Positions 1 to 5,704 of a stretch of 7,485 bases of DNA are shown piece by piece; positions within the stretch are counted from its first letter, which is position 1, and the number at the start of each line of letters is the position of its first letter. The notes beneath the pieces were generated by a model. The model made no database searches and had not been told where the DNA came from. It saw only the letters and a program-made list of their open reading frames with translations. The stretch is from assembly GCA_927911235.1 (NCBI GenBank), contig CAKMOY010000072.1, positions 1 through 7,485 of the forward strand, given 5' to 3'. Both the position numbers and the translations under genes were made by a program. This DNA is from an uncultured Moraxella sp. GTDB taxonomy: Bacteria; Pseudomonadota; Gammaproteobacteria; Pseudomonadales; Moraxellaceae.

Positions 1-234
1 CTAGTTGCATGATGGCAAGTTGTGGGCTACATTTGGTTACTTCGAGCATAAAGGGGAATTGTTGTCTTTTTATGCTATTTAGTTGTTTTCTAAGTTTGCC
101 TTGTTCGTATTGTTTTGCCAATTATCTAATGCCCAGTTATAGGCAAGACGGGCTACACCGCAAGCCTTTGCAAAGTAAGTTGCTTGTTTATTCGTTGGGT
201 CTAGGGCGATGATGTGTCCACGTATTAGGGTCAT
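1..234 (-). pseudogene. tnpB: TnpB (OrfB) N-terminal fragment of an IS607-type element, frameshifted, cut by window edge
   Basis: TnpB proteins are RNA-guided nucleases of the IS200/IS605 and IS607 transposon families. From the ATG at 234 the minus strand reads MTLIRGHIIALDPTNKQ, then FAKACGVARLAYNWALDNWQ, which is the typical TnpB N-terminal helix-turn-helix region. The frame then closes at a stop near 79. In the next frame the protein resumes as KQYEQGKLRKQLNS and IKRQQFPFMLEVTKCSPQLA, again typical TnpB, and runs off the left edge. Restoring one A in the A-run at 113-116 (plus-strand TTTT) joins the frames. The catalytic RuvC-like part would lie outside the window. The 17 residues that could be read upstream of 234 in this frame are the out-of-frame shadow of the tnpA fragment, so 234 is the better start. 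Family assignment is firm; whether the shift is natural decay or a sequencing error is not known. Confidence 0.85.
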
Positions 235-236
235 TT

Positions 237-361
237 CTAGCACCTTGGCGTTCTTTGGGCAATAAGTACACCACTTTCGTCCCATCTGCGTAATGTTGAG
301 ATAGATACGCCAAGTTGTTTGATGCTTCGTTGATACTAATTAATCTATTCTTTGGATATTC
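237..361 (-). pseudogene. tnpA: TnpA fragment: MerR-like DNA-binding head of an IS607 serine recombinase
   Basis: IS607 transposases are serine recombinases with an N-terminal MerR-type helix-turn-helix. On the minus strand one frame gives NRLISINEAS (349-320) and the next frame gives KQLGVSISTLRRWDESGVLI followed by AQRTPR and a stop at 239-237. Together this is the classic 'xLSIxEASKxLGVSxSTLRRWxxxGxLxxxRTP' head. A single A missing from the run at 318-320 accounts for the frame change. The protein stops just where the 'GG(H/Q)RRY' segment should follow, and tnpB starts 3 bases later, so about 150 codons including the whole catalytic domain have been deleted. No ATG is seen at the head, so the 5' limit (361) is approximate; the frame is closed further upstream by a stop near 385. 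The element lies immediately downstream of the lipoprotein gene on the same strand. Confidence 0.8.
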
Positions 362-375
362 TAAGATGGATTTGG

Positions 376-714
376 TTAGATTTCAAGAAGCAGTTTCAAA
401 CCCCAAGAATAAGCACCATCATATAAATAATATTTATTTTTTTCTAAGCCTTGTTTGGGTGAGACGCCACGTTCTTTCAATTCTGCAATATTGCGCCCTT
501 CTAATTTGATTAAGTAGCGATTTTTGTAATGCCATTTGAATACTTCTGGCAATGAGCGTTTTCCACCAGTAACAGTACTCAATGCGGCAGCAAATGGATT
601 GCTAGTAAAATTATCCACAGCATCATTTACTTTTTCATATGCGCTGCAACCATTTAAACCAATCACAGCAACTAAACACAAAGAAGATAATTTTAGTAAT
701 TTAGTTTTCATCAT
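376..714 (-). CDS. Small predicted lipoprotein, function unknown
   Basis: This 112-residue protein begins MMKTKLLKLSSLCLVAVIGL and continues to a lipobox L-N-G-C with the acceptor cysteine at residue 23, so it should be lipid-anchored in the inner or outer membrane. The mature part is about 90 residues, rich in Lys, Tyr and Leu, with a stretch KNRYLIKLEGRNIAELKERG and a tail KYYLYDGAYSWGLKLLLEI. I do not recognise a family. Either of two adjacent ATG codons (714 or 711) could be the start; TTTGGA ahead of them is a plausible ribosome binding site. The IS607 remnant begins within about 15 bases of the stop, so the insertion may have replaced the original 3' end. A homologue with a longer C-terminus would show this. 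No terminator is visible after the gene. Confidence 0.75.
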   Translation of the reverse strand: MMKTKLLKLSSLCLVAVIGLNGCSAYEKVNDAVDNFTSNPFAAALSTVTGGKRSLPEVFKWHYKNRYLIKLEGRNIAELKERGVSPKQGLEKNKYYLYDGAYSWGLKLLLEI

Positions 715-801
715 AATATTCCAAATAATTTAGACTAAGAGAGATACTACACCCAAGCTATTGTAGTGTATTTTTAATACAGCCAAATAATTTGTAAATT
801 T
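715..801. other. Intergenic region upstream of the lipoprotein gene
   Basis: These 87 bases contain a 6-bp inverted repeat, ACTACA (746-751) and TGTAGT (762-767), with a 10-base loop. They also contain an 11-bp direct repeat CCAAATAATTT at 721-731 and 783-793. The lipoprotein promoter should be here, read on the minus strand, but no pair of hexamers is convincing; TACAAT (plus-strand ATTGTA, 760-765) is the best -10 candidate. There is no T-run, so this is not an obvious terminator for the oxidoreductase. Confidence 0.3.
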
Positions 802-815
802 TCAGGCAGCCTGAA
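801..815. repeat. Palindrome matching Neisseriaceae DNA-uptake words
   Basis: TTCAGGCAGCCTGAA is a 7-bp inverted repeat around a central A. The plus strand contains AGGCAGCCTGAA and the minus strand AGGCTGCCTGAA. From memory, these 12-mers are the Kingella-type and Simonsiella-type dialects of the Neisseriaceae DNA uptake sequence. The stop codon of the oxidoreductase is inside it (I-Q-A-A-stop). The same palindrome could form a short stem with a 5-base loop after the gene, though only a weak A/T stretch follows. Confidence 0.5.
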
Positions 816-1356
816 TGGCGGTAATTAAGCGTTTTGCGTGTTCTTTTGCCAAATCTTTTTGCCCTGCGATTTGTTCTGCTGTTTGACGAGCCGAATAACT
901 CACGCCATTGGTATAAACAATTGGTTGCAAATCCAAACCGCATAAAATCGCTGTGGTTTCAAACTGATAGCAAAACTCATCAACCGTATGTTTCATCACC
1001 GCATCATGCTGATAAGCCACCGCAGGAGCACCTGTGGTAAAGGATACAATCAACTTTTTACCGCCCAATTTTGCCGTACTGCCGTGCGAAAAACCGTGCA
1101 AAAAAACATCATCAAGCCATTTTTTCATCAAGGCTGGCATGGAATACCACGACAACGGAAATTGCCACACAATCACATCAGCATTTAACAATTCCGCTTG
1201 TTCGTTTGCCACGTCAATGTTAAAATTGGGATAAAGTTCGTCCAATTTGCGGATTTTTGCATTTGGCAAGGCGGTTGCCACTTCGTCCAAAATGGTTTTA
1301 TTGGCGATAGAGTTTTGTAAATCTGGGTGTCCAGAGATGATTAAAACGTTTTTCAT
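802..1356 (-). CDS. NAD(P)H-dependent oxidoreductase, flavodoxin-like fold (KefF/YwrO/MdaB type)
   Basis: A soluble flavin-dependent quinone or NAD(P)H reductase of the flavodoxin_2 family. Counting from the ATG at 1356 it has 184 residues, normal for the family. MKNVLIISGHPDLQNS (1-16) is the first beta strand and flavin-phosphate loop. WQFPLSWYSMPALMKKWLDD (64-83) is the family signature around the flavin. SFTTGAP (105-111) is the third flavin-contact loop. An in-frame ATG ten codons upstream (1386) would add an A/T-rich tail, MLIFFKYKNF, unlike the family, so 1356 is preferred although it lacks a clear ribosome binding site. It is divergent from a LysR-type gene, a common arrangement in which the regulator controls the reductase; here the regulator is destroyed, so the gene may be constitutive or silent. 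The substrate is unknown. The uptake-word palindrome at its end suggests possible acquisition. Confidence 0.92.
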   Translation of the reverse strand: MKNVLIISGHPDLQNSIANKTILDEVATALPNAKIRKLDELYPNFNIDVANEQAELLNADVIVWQFPLSWYSMPALMKKWLDDVFLHGFSHGSTAKLGGKKLIVSFTTGAPAVAYQHDAVMKHTVDEFCYQFETTAILCGLDLQPIVYTNGVSYSARQTAEQIAGQKDLAKEHAKRLITAIQAA

Positions 1357-1401
1357 AAAATTTTTATATTTAAAAAAGATAAGCATATTTTAACAGAAAA
1401 C

Positions 1402-1430
1402 ATTATAATAACAAGATGATGAATACCTAA
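1402..1430 (-). promoter_or_regulatory. Probable promoter of the oxidoreductase gene
   Basis: On the minus strand a perfect TATAAT lies at 1407-1402. With a 17-base spacer the -35 position (1430-1425) reads TTAGGT, a poor match that coincides with the first operator half-site. Transcription would start near 1395, giving a leader of about 40 bases. A poor -35 under an operator fits a regulator-dependent promoter. Confidence 0.45.
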
Positions 1431-1453
1431 TTCACTATTAGGTATAACCTAAT
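1425..1453. promoter_or_regulatory. Operator-like array of three ACCTAAT/ATTAGGT half-sites
   Basis: ATTAGGTATAACCTAAT (1437-1453) is a perfect 7-bp inverted repeat with a 3-base spacer. A third half-site, ACCTAAT (1425-1431), makes a second inverted repeat with 1437-1443 across 5 bases. The array lies between the divergent oxidoreductase and LysR-type genes, where LysR regulators normally bind, and it contains the T-N11-A pattern of that family. The plus-strand TATAAC at 1443-1448 could be the -10 of the regulator gene. The binding protein is inferred, not shown. Confidence 0.55.
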
Positions 1454-1490
1454 AATAAAAGAGCGATTTTTGAATTAAAAAAGAGAAAAT

Positions 1491-1692
1491 ATGCAACCGA
1501 TTAACAGTTCCATTTACGGCTATCTCACTATTTTTCACGCCATTGTCAATGAAGGCTCAATCACCAATGCCAGCCGATTTGGCAAAACATTGGCAAAAAT
1601 TTCCGACTTTATATGCCTATTTTATGCAAACTCGGCAAAAATCGTTAAAAGTCAAAGTGTTTATAGAATTTTTAAAAGAAAAGTTTGGATAG
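1491..1692 (+). pseudogene. LysR-type transcriptional regulator reduced to its two ends by internal deletion
   Basis: The first 29 codons read MQPINSSIYGYLTIFHAIVN then EGSITNASR, the start of a LysR winged helix. From 1576 the next frame reads DLAKHWQKFPTLYAYFMQTR followed by QKSLKVKVFIEFLKEKFG and a stop at 1690-1692, the usual C-terminal strand and helix of a LysR effector domain. LysR proteins have about 300 residues; only about 67 are left, so some 230 codons are missing, joined out of frame near 1575. The 75-codon reading frame starting at 1491 is therefore real for its first 29 codons only. The ribosome binding site is modest (AAGAG). The recognition helix and the whole ligand domain are gone, so it cannot function. 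The repeat TTGGCAAAA at 1579-1587 and 1590-1598 lies beside the junction. Confidence 0.8.
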
Positions 1693-1798
1693 GCAGCGGA
1701 CGTTTTGGCGTGGTCTGAATGCTCTTAAACTTACGCAAACTGACACCGCCAAATTTTATCAAGTTATTCAAAAGTCCAATCTCAAATCACAGGATTAA
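1688..1798 (+). pseudogene. Possible C-terminal scrap of an unidentified gene
   Basis: In one plus-strand frame this stretch reads DRQRTFWRGLNALKLTQTDT then [16 protein letters not shown] and a stop at 1796-1798. The composition is protein-like and unlike the surrounding A/T-rich spacers, but there is no start codon or ribosome binding site, and I recognise no family. It overlaps the end of ttcA on the other strand by 17 bases. It could be the tail of a gene that once converged on ttcA and was lost with the deletion in the LysR gene, or it could be chance. Confidence 0.25.
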
Positions 1799-2884
1799 TC
1801 GTTGGAATTTTGTTTAATTTTGCCACTTTTTTGACGTGTTCAGGATTATTTGGGTCAAAAGTTTGCACTTGCGGAGCGGTTGGCACACCTTTTTGTTGCA
1901 GGCTTTCCGAGATTTGCCCTGCTTGAATATTTTCCCCTTCAAACACGCTTTGTTTATCATCACGATTAAGTGACAAATTTTCAAAATCAAACAATTTACG
2001 GTCGGCAAGCTGGCTTGGTGCGACGTTTTGCAATGCCCCAAAGATAGAATTTAAGCGGTTCGGATACTGTTTATCCCAATCTCTTAACATTTCGTTAATC
2101 ATCGCACGTTGCAGATTTTCTTGGCTACCGCACAGATTACAAGGGATAATTGGGAATTTTTTGTAATTGGCATATTTGATGATGTCCTTTTCTTCTACAT
2201 AGGCAAGCGGACGAATTAGCACGTTTTGTTCATCGTCCGACAGTAATTTTGGTGGCATGGATTTTAGGCTACCGCCATGAAACAAATTCAAAAAGAAAGT
2301 CGCCATCATGTCATCTCTGTGATGACCTAACGCAATTTTGGTCGCACCGATTTGTTTGGCAAAACCGTACAATGAGCCACGACGCAGGCGAGAACACGCT
2401 GAACAGTAAGTTTTTCCCTCTGGCACGATACTTTTGACGACACTATAGGTGTCTTTTTCCAAAATATAGTAGGGAATTTGGTGTTCGGTCAGATAATTTG
2501 GCAAAATATCTTCTGGAAACCCGGTTGTTTTTGGTCAAGATTGACCGCCACCACGTCAAAGTTAATCGGTGCAATTCGCTTTAAAAACAACAACATATCA
2601 AGCAAAGTAAAACTATCTTTCCCACCAGAAATACACGCCATCACCACGTCGCCATCTTCAATCATATTATAGTCGTGAATGGCGTGCGACACTTGACGGC
2701 GGATTTTCTTTTGTAATTTGCGAAAGCGAGCGGAGCGAATATCATCATCAAGTGGGTGTTTTTCGCCTGTTTCGGTTGCAGTTTCGGTTTCAACTTCTTC
2801 GTTTTCATCGGTTACAGGGTCGTTCATCAATGATTGGTAAGTGTCGTCTTGTTCAAGGGGGGAATTTTGTTGGGTATTTGTCAT
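1782..2884 (-). pseudogene. ttcA: TtcA, tRNA 2-thiocytidine biosynthesis protein, split by a one-base frameshift
   Basis: TtcA uses ATP and a 4Fe-4S cluster to thiolate cytidine 32 of certain tRNAs. With the shift repaired it has 367 residues, longer than the E. coli protein (about 311) because of an acidic N-terminal extension (residues 1-45, Glu/Asp/Thr-rich) and a C-terminal extension. The PP-loop SGGKDS is at 86-91. Cluster cysteines are in [12 protein letters not shown] (161 and 164) and PCNLCGSQ (249, 252), and GHHRDD is also present. The first frame runs from 2884 to a stop at 2489, ending wrongly after NLDQKQPGF; the second resumes with the expected [20 protein letters not shown] and runs to 1782. 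Adding one T to the run opposite 2517-2519 restores [11 protein letters not shown]. All motifs are intact, so this is a recent mutation or a sequencing error. AAGG before the ATG is the ribosome binding site. It is transcribed alone. Confidence 0.95.
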
Positions 2885-2922
2885 GGGAAAACCTTAAAAA
2901 TTTTGTTATGTCATGGTTGCGT

Positions 2923-2951
2923 ATTATAGCTGAAAATTGGCATTTGGTAAA
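2923..2951 (-). promoter_or_regulatory. Probable ttcA promoter
   Basis: On the minus strand TTTACC (2951-2946) and a perfect TATAAT (2928-2923) are 17 bases apart. Transcription would begin near 2916, about 30 bases before the ttcA start codon. The perM terminator lies upstream, so ttcA needs its own promoter. Confidence 0.6.
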
Positions 2952-3000
2952 AAGCTAATTCATGGCGTGGTTGAATTTCAGCATTTGATAAAAAGTTTGT

Positions 3001-3045
3001 CAAAAAAAACGACTTTTAATATTTTACTTAAAAGTCATTTTTTTT
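3001..3045. terminator. Two-way intrinsic terminator between perM and ttcA
   Basis: GACTTTTAA (3011-3019) and TTAAAAGTC (3028-3036) form a perfect 9-bp stem around an 8-base loop. On the plus strand it is followed by eight T, and on the minus strand by eight T as well (plus-strand A-run 3002-3009). It is 28 bases past the perM stop and so ends that transcript. The stem is A/T-rich and moderate in strength. Confidence 0.8.
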
Positions 3046-3063
3046 GTTTTGAATAAAATTTGG

Positions 3064-4176
3064 TTAAGGGTTATCCACCAAATTATGTTCAGTTTTTTCT
3101 TTGTAATAATCACTTCGGATATAGGCTTGATAGGCATGGCGAGCCAATACATTTAACACCGCCGCCACAGGCAAGGCAATCAGCATACCGACAATCCCCA
3201 TCAAGCTTGCCCCTGCCAACACCGCAAACATTACCCATAGTGGCGACAAGCCGATTTTATCACCCAATAATAACGGCTGTAAAATATAGCCTTCCACCGC
3301 TTGACCGACCATAAACGCCCCCATAATCATGAACATTTTTGTCCAATCAAGTCCAAACTGAAAAAATCCTGCGATAATCGCCGCAATAAAACCAATCGTA
3401 AAGCCCAAATACGGCACAAAACTGGCTATCCCTGCGGTCATACCGATAATCAAACCGACCTTTAAGCCAATAAATTGTAACTGCACCGCATATACCGTCC
3501 CTAATAAAATCATCACCAAAAATTGTCCCTTAACAAAGGACATCAAGGCTTCATCGCTTTCTTTGGCAATTTCGCTCACCTTGTTGACATAGGGGCGTGG
3601 AATACTGTTTTGCCAACTTTTGATACGTTCCGACCAATTATATAAAAAATAAAAACTTAAAATCGGAATTAACACCAGCATACCTGCAACATTGACAACG
3701 TTCATGCCTTGTAAAAAAATATTGTCAAACAATGTTTTGGCATCGGTGGCGTTATAATGCTCTTGCACATAGCCGAGTAGTCCTGACGACCAATTTTTGA
3801 GCTGAATAATCGGCAAATGCACCCTTAAATGCTGTTGCACCCAGCCACGAGCAGTCTGATTATACCAATCAATCATGGACGGAATGGACGACCAAAAATC
3901 CTGTGCTTGTGTCCAAATCAAAGGCAATAGCCACCAAAGTAACATTGCAAGCCCAAAAGTAATGCCAAAATACACCACCAAAATCACCAACCAACGGCGA
4001 ACTTTTAAGGTTTGTTCAATTTTGGTTACAATTGGGTTTAGTAAATAAGCAAGAACAAACGCAGAAATAAACGGCACAAGCACCATATTCAAGCGATAAA
4101 TCAGATACAATAAAATGCCAATGCCTGTCAAAATAAACAGACGTGTAAAAAAAGGGTCAAAGCGATGTGATTGCAT
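3064..4176 (-). CDS. perM: AI-2E/PerM family membrane permease
   Basis: A 370-residue inner-membrane protein of the AI-2E transporter (UPF0118/PerM) family, whose members are described as exporters or ion-coupled permeases; the substrate here cannot be told. Hydrophobic segments lie at about 12-30, 33-50, 62-86, 160-178, 218-236, 238-275, 282-296 and 312-345, with a long soluble stretch at 90-155. The signatures are VPYLGFTIG (254-262) and, near the end, the family's most conserved block, EGYILQPLLLGDKIGLSPLW (295-314), followed by AGASLMGIVGMLIALPVAAV (321-340). Length and layout are complete. GAG a few bases before the ATG is a weak ribosome binding site. It is divergent from purM; a permease of this family near purMN also occurs in other gammaproteobacteria such as Pseudomonas, so this is an ancestral neighbourhood. 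The name perM reflects family membership, not proven orthology. Confidence 0.92.
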   Translation of the reverse strand: MQSHRFDPFFTRLFILTGIGILLYLIYRLNMVLVPFISAFVLAYLLNPIVTKIEQTLKVRRWLVILVVYFGITFGLAMLLWWLLPLIWTQAQDFWSSIPSMIDWYNQTARGWVQQHLRVHLPIIQLKNWSSGLLGYVQEHYNATDAKTLFDNIFLQGMNVVNVAGMLVLIPILSFYFLYNWSERIKSWQNSIPRPYVNKVSEIAKESDEALMSFVKGQFLVMILLGTVYAVQLQFIGLKVGLIIGMTAGIASFVPYLGFTIGFIAAIIAGFFQFGLDWTKMFMIMGAFMVGQAVEGYILQPLLLGDKIGLSPLWVMFAVLAGASLMGIVGMLIALPVAAVLNVLARHAYQAYIRSDYYKEKTEHNLVDNP

Positions 4177-4212
4177 AGGATTCTCAAATTTTTTGTTGTT
4201 TTAAATGGTTGT

Positions 4213-4242
4213 AATTTAGGCATTAGTTTAGGCATTTTTCAA
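4213..4242 (-). promoter_or_regulatory. Candidate perM promoter containing a direct repeat
   Basis: On the minus strand TTGAAA (4242-4237) and TAAATT (4218-4213) are 18 bases apart, about 35 bases ahead of the perM start. The spacer holds a 10-bp direct repeat, TTTAGGCATT on the plus strand at 4215-4224 and 4227-4236, with a 12-base period. The hexamers are ordinary, so the call is tentative. Confidence 0.4.
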
Positions 4243-4344
4243 AAAAATAACTAGTGGCAAATGCAAAATACTACAAAATTGTGCGAAATTTTAACAAAAT
4301 CACACCAAAACAAACTGATTAATGCCTTTTTCTAAAAATTTCGG

Positions 4345-4350
4345 TATAAT
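4345..4350 (+). promoter_or_regulatory. -10 box of the purMN promoter
   Basis: A perfect TATAAT sits 37 bases before the purM start, with a start site expected near 4357. The -35 position (ATGCCT at 4322-4327) is a poor match, which suggests help from an activator. I saw no sequence resembling the E. coli PurR operator. An AATGCCT word at 4321-4327 is the inverse of the AGGCATT repeated near perM. Confidence 0.6.
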
Positions 4351-4386
4351 GGGCGTATCTTTTTTAACTAATATTTTGGAAATATT

Positions 4387-5436
4387 ATGATTTCTCAAAC
4401 CTCCCAATCATTAAGCTACAAAGACGCAGGCGTGGACATTGACGCAGGCGAAGCCCTTGTTTCCCGTATCAAATCGGTTGCCAAAGCCACTTCACGCAAA
4501 GAAGTGGTGGGCGGACTTGGCGGATTTGGGGCGTTATGCCGTATTCCACAAGGCTACAAATCACCGCTACTGGTATCTGGCACGGACGGCGTTGGCACAA
4601 AATTAAAATTGGCATTGGACTTTAACAAGCATGATACCATCGGTCAAGATTTGGTCGCCATGTGCGTGAACGACTTGCTTGTATGCGGTGCAGAGCCGTT
4701 GTTTTTCTTAGATTATTACGCCACAGGCAAACTAGACGTGGACACGGCAGAGTCGGTGATTAAAGGCATTGGCGATGGCTGTCTGCTTGCCAATTGTGCG
4801 TTAATTGGTGGTGAAACTGCCGAAATGCCGGGAATGTATCAAGATGAAGATTATGATTTGGCGGGCTTTTGCGTAGGCGTGGTGGAAGAAGATGAAGTCA
4901 TCACAGGCGAAAATGTCAAAGAAGGCGATGTGTTAATTGGCATTGCGTCTAGTGGCGTGCATTCAAATGGCTATTCGCTCGTGCGTAAAGTCATGGAAGT
5001 GGCAAAAACCGACACAAATACGGAAACCATTGACGGCAAATCTATCAAAGATGTGCTACTTGCCCCAACCAAAATCTATGTCAAATCAATCCAAGCCCTA
5101 CAAAAAACGCTTGGTAATGCTAATTTGCACGCAATGGCACACATTACAGGCGGTGGCTTGACCGAAAACCTGCCACGAGTATTGCCAGATGACTTAACCG
5201 CTCAAATTGATGTCAATTCTTGGGCGTTTCCACCTGTGTTTGCGTGGCTACAAGAAAAAGGTAACATTGAGCAAATGGAGATGTACCGCACCTTTAACTG
5301 TGGCGTCGGTTTTGTGGTGGTGTTGCCAAAAGACAAAGCTGATGAAGCGATTAAACTGTTAAATGACAACGGTGAAAATGCATGGAAATTAGGTGAGATT
5401 GTTAAACGTGATGGCGAGGCGGTTACTTATCGTTAA
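4387..5436 (+). CDS. purM: Phosphoribosylformylglycinamidine cyclo-ligase (AIR synthetase)
   Basis: PurM closes the imidazole ring in purine synthesis: FGAM plus ATP gives aminoimidazole ribonucleotide, in the cytoplasm. The 349 residues match the family length (E. coli 345). Signatures in order are [14 protein letters not shown] (11-24), the ATP-binding [13 protein letters not shown] (64-76), [18 protein letters not shown] (94-111), [11 protein letters not shown] (141-151), [15 protein letters not shown] (187-201), [17 protein letters not shown] (251-267) and [11 protein letters not shown] (304-314). All key blocks are present and nothing is odd. The ATG at 4387 follows TTTGGAAATATT, with GGA as the ribosome binding site. 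It is the first gene of an operon with the small gene at 5462 and purN; no terminator is seen after it. Confidence 0.98.
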   Translation: MISQTSQSLSYKDAGVDIDAGEALVSRIKSVAKATSRKEVVGGLGGFGALCRIPQGYKSPLLVSGTDGVGTKLKLALDFNKHDTIGQDLVAMCVNDLLVCGAEPLFFLDYYATGKLDVDTAESVIKGIGDGCLLANCALIGGETAEMPGMYQDEDYDLAGFCVGVVEEDEVITGENVKEGDVLIGIASSGVHSNGYSLVRKVMEVAKTDTNTETIDGKSIKDVLLAPTKIYVKSIQALQKTLGNANLHAMAHITGGGLTENLPRVLPDDLTAQIDVNSWAFPPVFAWLQEKGNIEQMEMYRTFNCGVGFVVVLPKDKADEAIKLLNDNGENAWKLGEIVKRDGEAVTYR

Positions 5437-5461
5437 TCATTAAAATAAAAAAGGTGTATTT

Positions 5462-5698
5462 ATGCAAGTTTTAACTTCAGATTTTAATTATCAAGAATTT
5501 GAACCAAATGTGCAACAATTTGTGCCAATGATTGAAAAATTATCGGCAAATGAAAGGTTTGCTTTGGTAAAACTTATCATGAATATGCCTTTTTTAACGA
5601 TTGAAAAACAATCGGAACAAGAAACACCAAAGAAATTAGCACCGCTTGACGTTAAATTATTTGATACGGTGTATGTGAGCGATGATTTTAATAATTAG
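5462..5698 (+). CDS. Small protein of unknown function inside the purM-purN operon; antitoxin-like tail
   Basis: A 78-residue acidic, soluble protein starts with MQVLTSDFNYQEFEPNVQQF and contains a helix around EKLSANERFALVKLIMNMP (25-43), a polar linker, and a C-terminus KLFDTVYVSDDFNN. It has a good ribosome binding site (AAGGTG, 5 bases from the ATG) and its codon use looks genuine, so I think it is expressed. A helical 'enzyme-like' head of the form LS..ER..LV.L followed by a tail ending in SDDF recalls the small DUF2281-type proteins, some of which are antitoxins for PIN-domain toxins. That likeness is weak and partly from memory. No toxin gene is next to it. It starts 25 bases after purM and ends 6 bases before purN, so it is co-transcribed with both. 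Confidence 0.75.
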   Translation: MQVLTSDFNYQEFEPNVQQFVPMIEKLSANERFALVKLIMNMPFLTIEKQSEQETPKKLAPLDVKLFDTVYVSDDFNN

Positions 5699-5704
5699 AA
5701 AAAA

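Noticed and set aside
235..285. N-terminal extension of TnpB reading MGRKWCTYCPKNAKVLE, with an apparent CxxC motif
   Set aside because: It is the out-of-frame reading of the TnpA helix-turn-helix fragment, not a zinc site or part of TnpB.
834..1234. Several plus-strand open frames of 60-70 codons
   Set aside because: They are antisense to the well-supported oxidoreductase gene, with no ribosome binding sites or protein-like patterns.
1604..1718. Second half of the frame starting at 1491 as part of a new 75-residue protein
   Set aside because: The LysR C-terminus is clearly encoded in the neighbouring frame over the same bases.
1704..1720. GGTCTGAA near 1712 as a second Neisseriaceae uptake word
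   Set aside because: Only about 8 of 12 positions match, unlike the perfect match at 804-815.
2249..2672. Plus-strand open frames across ttcA
   Set aside because: They are shadows of ttcA, which has all its motifs on the minus strand.
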